Of a stretch of DNA of 64,000 bases, positions 63,205 to 64,000 are shown piece after piece. The stretch spans positions 248,001-312,000 of the forward strand of contig NZ_JOGR01000006.1 in assembly GCF_000719515.1 (NCBI RefSeq), in the 5' to 3' direction. The notes under the pieces were generated by a model. It worked only from the letters and a program-made list of their open reading frames with translations. It made no database searches and was not told the DNA's origin. A program made the translations under genes and the position numbers. Every line of letters begins with the position of its first letter. Position 1 is the first letter of the stretch. This DNA comes from Glycomyces sp. NRRL B-16210. GTDB lineage: Bacteria > Actinomycetota > Actinomycetes > Mycobacteriales > Micromonosporaceae.

Positions 63205-63394
63205 TGGTTCCCTCGCTCACCCATGCACTGTCGTTGCTGCCGCCGCACCGGGGGCCGCGCCCCTGGGGCGGCGCGGCCGTGCGGGAGGGGCGCTCGCCCC
63301 CGATGCCCCTATAACGACTCGGGGTGGGGTGGGGGACACGCCCTGCGCTGAAAATTCCCGGAAAAACGCCCGCCGACCTCTAGCGTCTGATGGC

Positions 63395-64000
63395 ATGGAG
63401 CGCTTGGGTCCTTCGTGCGAGAGCCGCGCCGGCGGCGCGCCCTCCTCCCCGCCCTCACCGCACGCCGGACGGGTGCGCCTGGGCGGCATCGGCATCGACC
63501 CGGTCACCGAGCGGGGCGCGGTACGGCGGGTCGTCGAGGCGCTCGAATCCGGGCGCGGCGGCCTCATCGTCACCCCCAACGTCGACATCCTCGCCGCCGT
63601 CAGGCGCAGCGAGGAGCTGCGCGCGATCGTGCTGGACGCCGACCTCGTCGTCGCCGACGGCGCGCCCCTCGTGTGGGCCGCCAAGGCCGCCGGGACCCCC
63701 CTGCCCGAACGCGTCGCCGGCTCCGACCTGGTCTGGAGCCTCTCGGCGGCGGCCTCCGAACGCGGCCTGCGCGTCGCCCTGCTCGGCGGCACCCCCGACG
63801 GCGCCGCGCGGCCGACCGAGCGCGCCGCCGACGTCCTCGAAGCGCGCTACCCCGGACTCAAGGTCGTCGGCGCCTGGTGCCCGCCCATGGGCTTCGACCG
63901 CGACGAGTCGCAATGGCGCGCGCTCGTCGAACGCGTCGAGACCGCCGCCCCCGACCTCGTGTACGTCGGCCTCGGCTTCCCGAAGCAGGAGCGCGTCATG
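63395..64000 (+). CDS. WecG/TagA/CpsF family glycosyltransferase (cut by window end)
   Basis: The first 202 residues of a GT26 enzyme that transfers a sugar to a polyprenyl-linked intermediate. The family motifs are LIVTPNVDILAAVRRS, DADLVVADGAPLVWAAKAAGTPLPERVAGSDL, ALLGGTPDGA and YVGLGFPKQE. The N-terminal 27 residues are a Pro/Ser/Gly-rich extension. TAGCGT (63381-63386) ends 8 nt before ATG 63395, so it is probably leaderless. It is divergent from the sulfotransferase and probably opens a polysaccharide gene cluster to the right. Confidence 0.92.
   Translation, partial: MERLGPSCESRAGGAPSSPPSPHAGRVRLGGIGIDPVTERGAVRRVVEALESGRGGLIVTPNVDILAAVRRSEELRAIVLDADLVVADGAPLVWAAKAAGTPLPERVAGSDLVWSLSAAASERGLRVALLGGTPDGAARPTERAADVLEARYPGLKVVGAWCPPMGFDRDESQWRALVERVETAAPDLVYVGLGFPKQERVM

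Overview
The window reads as the chromosome of a high-GC actinobacterium. Third codon positions are almost all G or C, GTG and TTG starts are common, stop/start overlaps (ATGA, GTGA, TGATG) are frequent, and many genes have a TANNNT -10 box 6-8 nt before the start codon, the actinobacterial leaderless arrangement. Rho has the large Arg/Asp/Gly/Asn-rich insertion of actinobacteria and the F1 gamma subunit has an acidic loop where the mycobacterial gamma loop sits. A Glycomycetales or Micromonosporales member is my best guess from gene content; this is inference. It looks like core chromosome: I see no insertion sequence, phage, integrase, CRISPR array or rRNA operon. One tRNA gene (tRNA-Gln, TTG) is present.

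Layout. 1-2960: end of an unknown gene, then cydAB (cytochrome bd oxidase) behind a Rex operator. 2980-6706: secreted HNH endonuclease, unknown membrane protein, RsmC-like methyltransferase, and a J-domain-less DnaJ-like membrane protein. 6736-12674: thiamin operon thiE-thiO-thiS-thiG-thiD-thiC under one TPP riboswitch, with four 102-bp tandem repeats between thiD and thiC and a palindrome cluster after thiC. 13094-15713: rplM-rpsI and glmM. 15948-19395: LemA protein with two tandem paralogous membrane proteins, and a lipoprotein. 19506-23988: tRNA-Gln and a ROK-regulated XylFGH-type sugar ABC transporter. 24167-29680: glmU, prs, rplY, pth and a polyprenyl sugar-phosphate transferase. 29806-32971: cysQ, cysD, cysN. 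33061-37052: Rpn-like nuclease family protein and a DUF305/DUF3105 envelope cluster. 37211-43635: argS-lysA-hom-thrC-thrB. 43636-50276: rho with a long leader, rpmE, prfA, prmC, tsaC, a low-molecular-weight phosphatase and an AtpI-like protein. 50398-57174: ATP synthase genes atpBEFHAGD, without atpC. 57243-61148: an OmpR-type two-component system, with a VTC-domain protein and a DUF4956 membrane protein. 61290-64000: glycosyltransferase, sulfotransferase and a WecG/TagA glycosyltransferase cut by the window end.

How the genes work together. The Rex site ties cydAB to the NADH/NAD+ state. The riboswitch lies directly before the thiE ribosome binding site and probably sets expression of the whole thiamin operon. 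GlmM and GlmU supply UDP-GlcNAc for the wall. CysD/CysN activate sulfate, CysQ removes PAP, and the sulfotransferase at 62188-63204 is a potential consumer of PAPS. LysA, Hom, ThrC and ThrB form the aspartate-family block.

The most interesting signal is a set of hexamers of the form (G/A/T)NNAAG/A repeated at exact 11-bp spacing. It occurs upstream of the response regulator gene (57755-57782) and again upstream of the DUF4956-VTC operon (61225-61263). This suggests that the OmpR-type regulator controls itself and this little-studied VTC/DUF4956 pair. Other notable points are the absence of atpC after atpD, the tandem repeats inside the thi operon, and the GTAC-rich palindromes after thiC.
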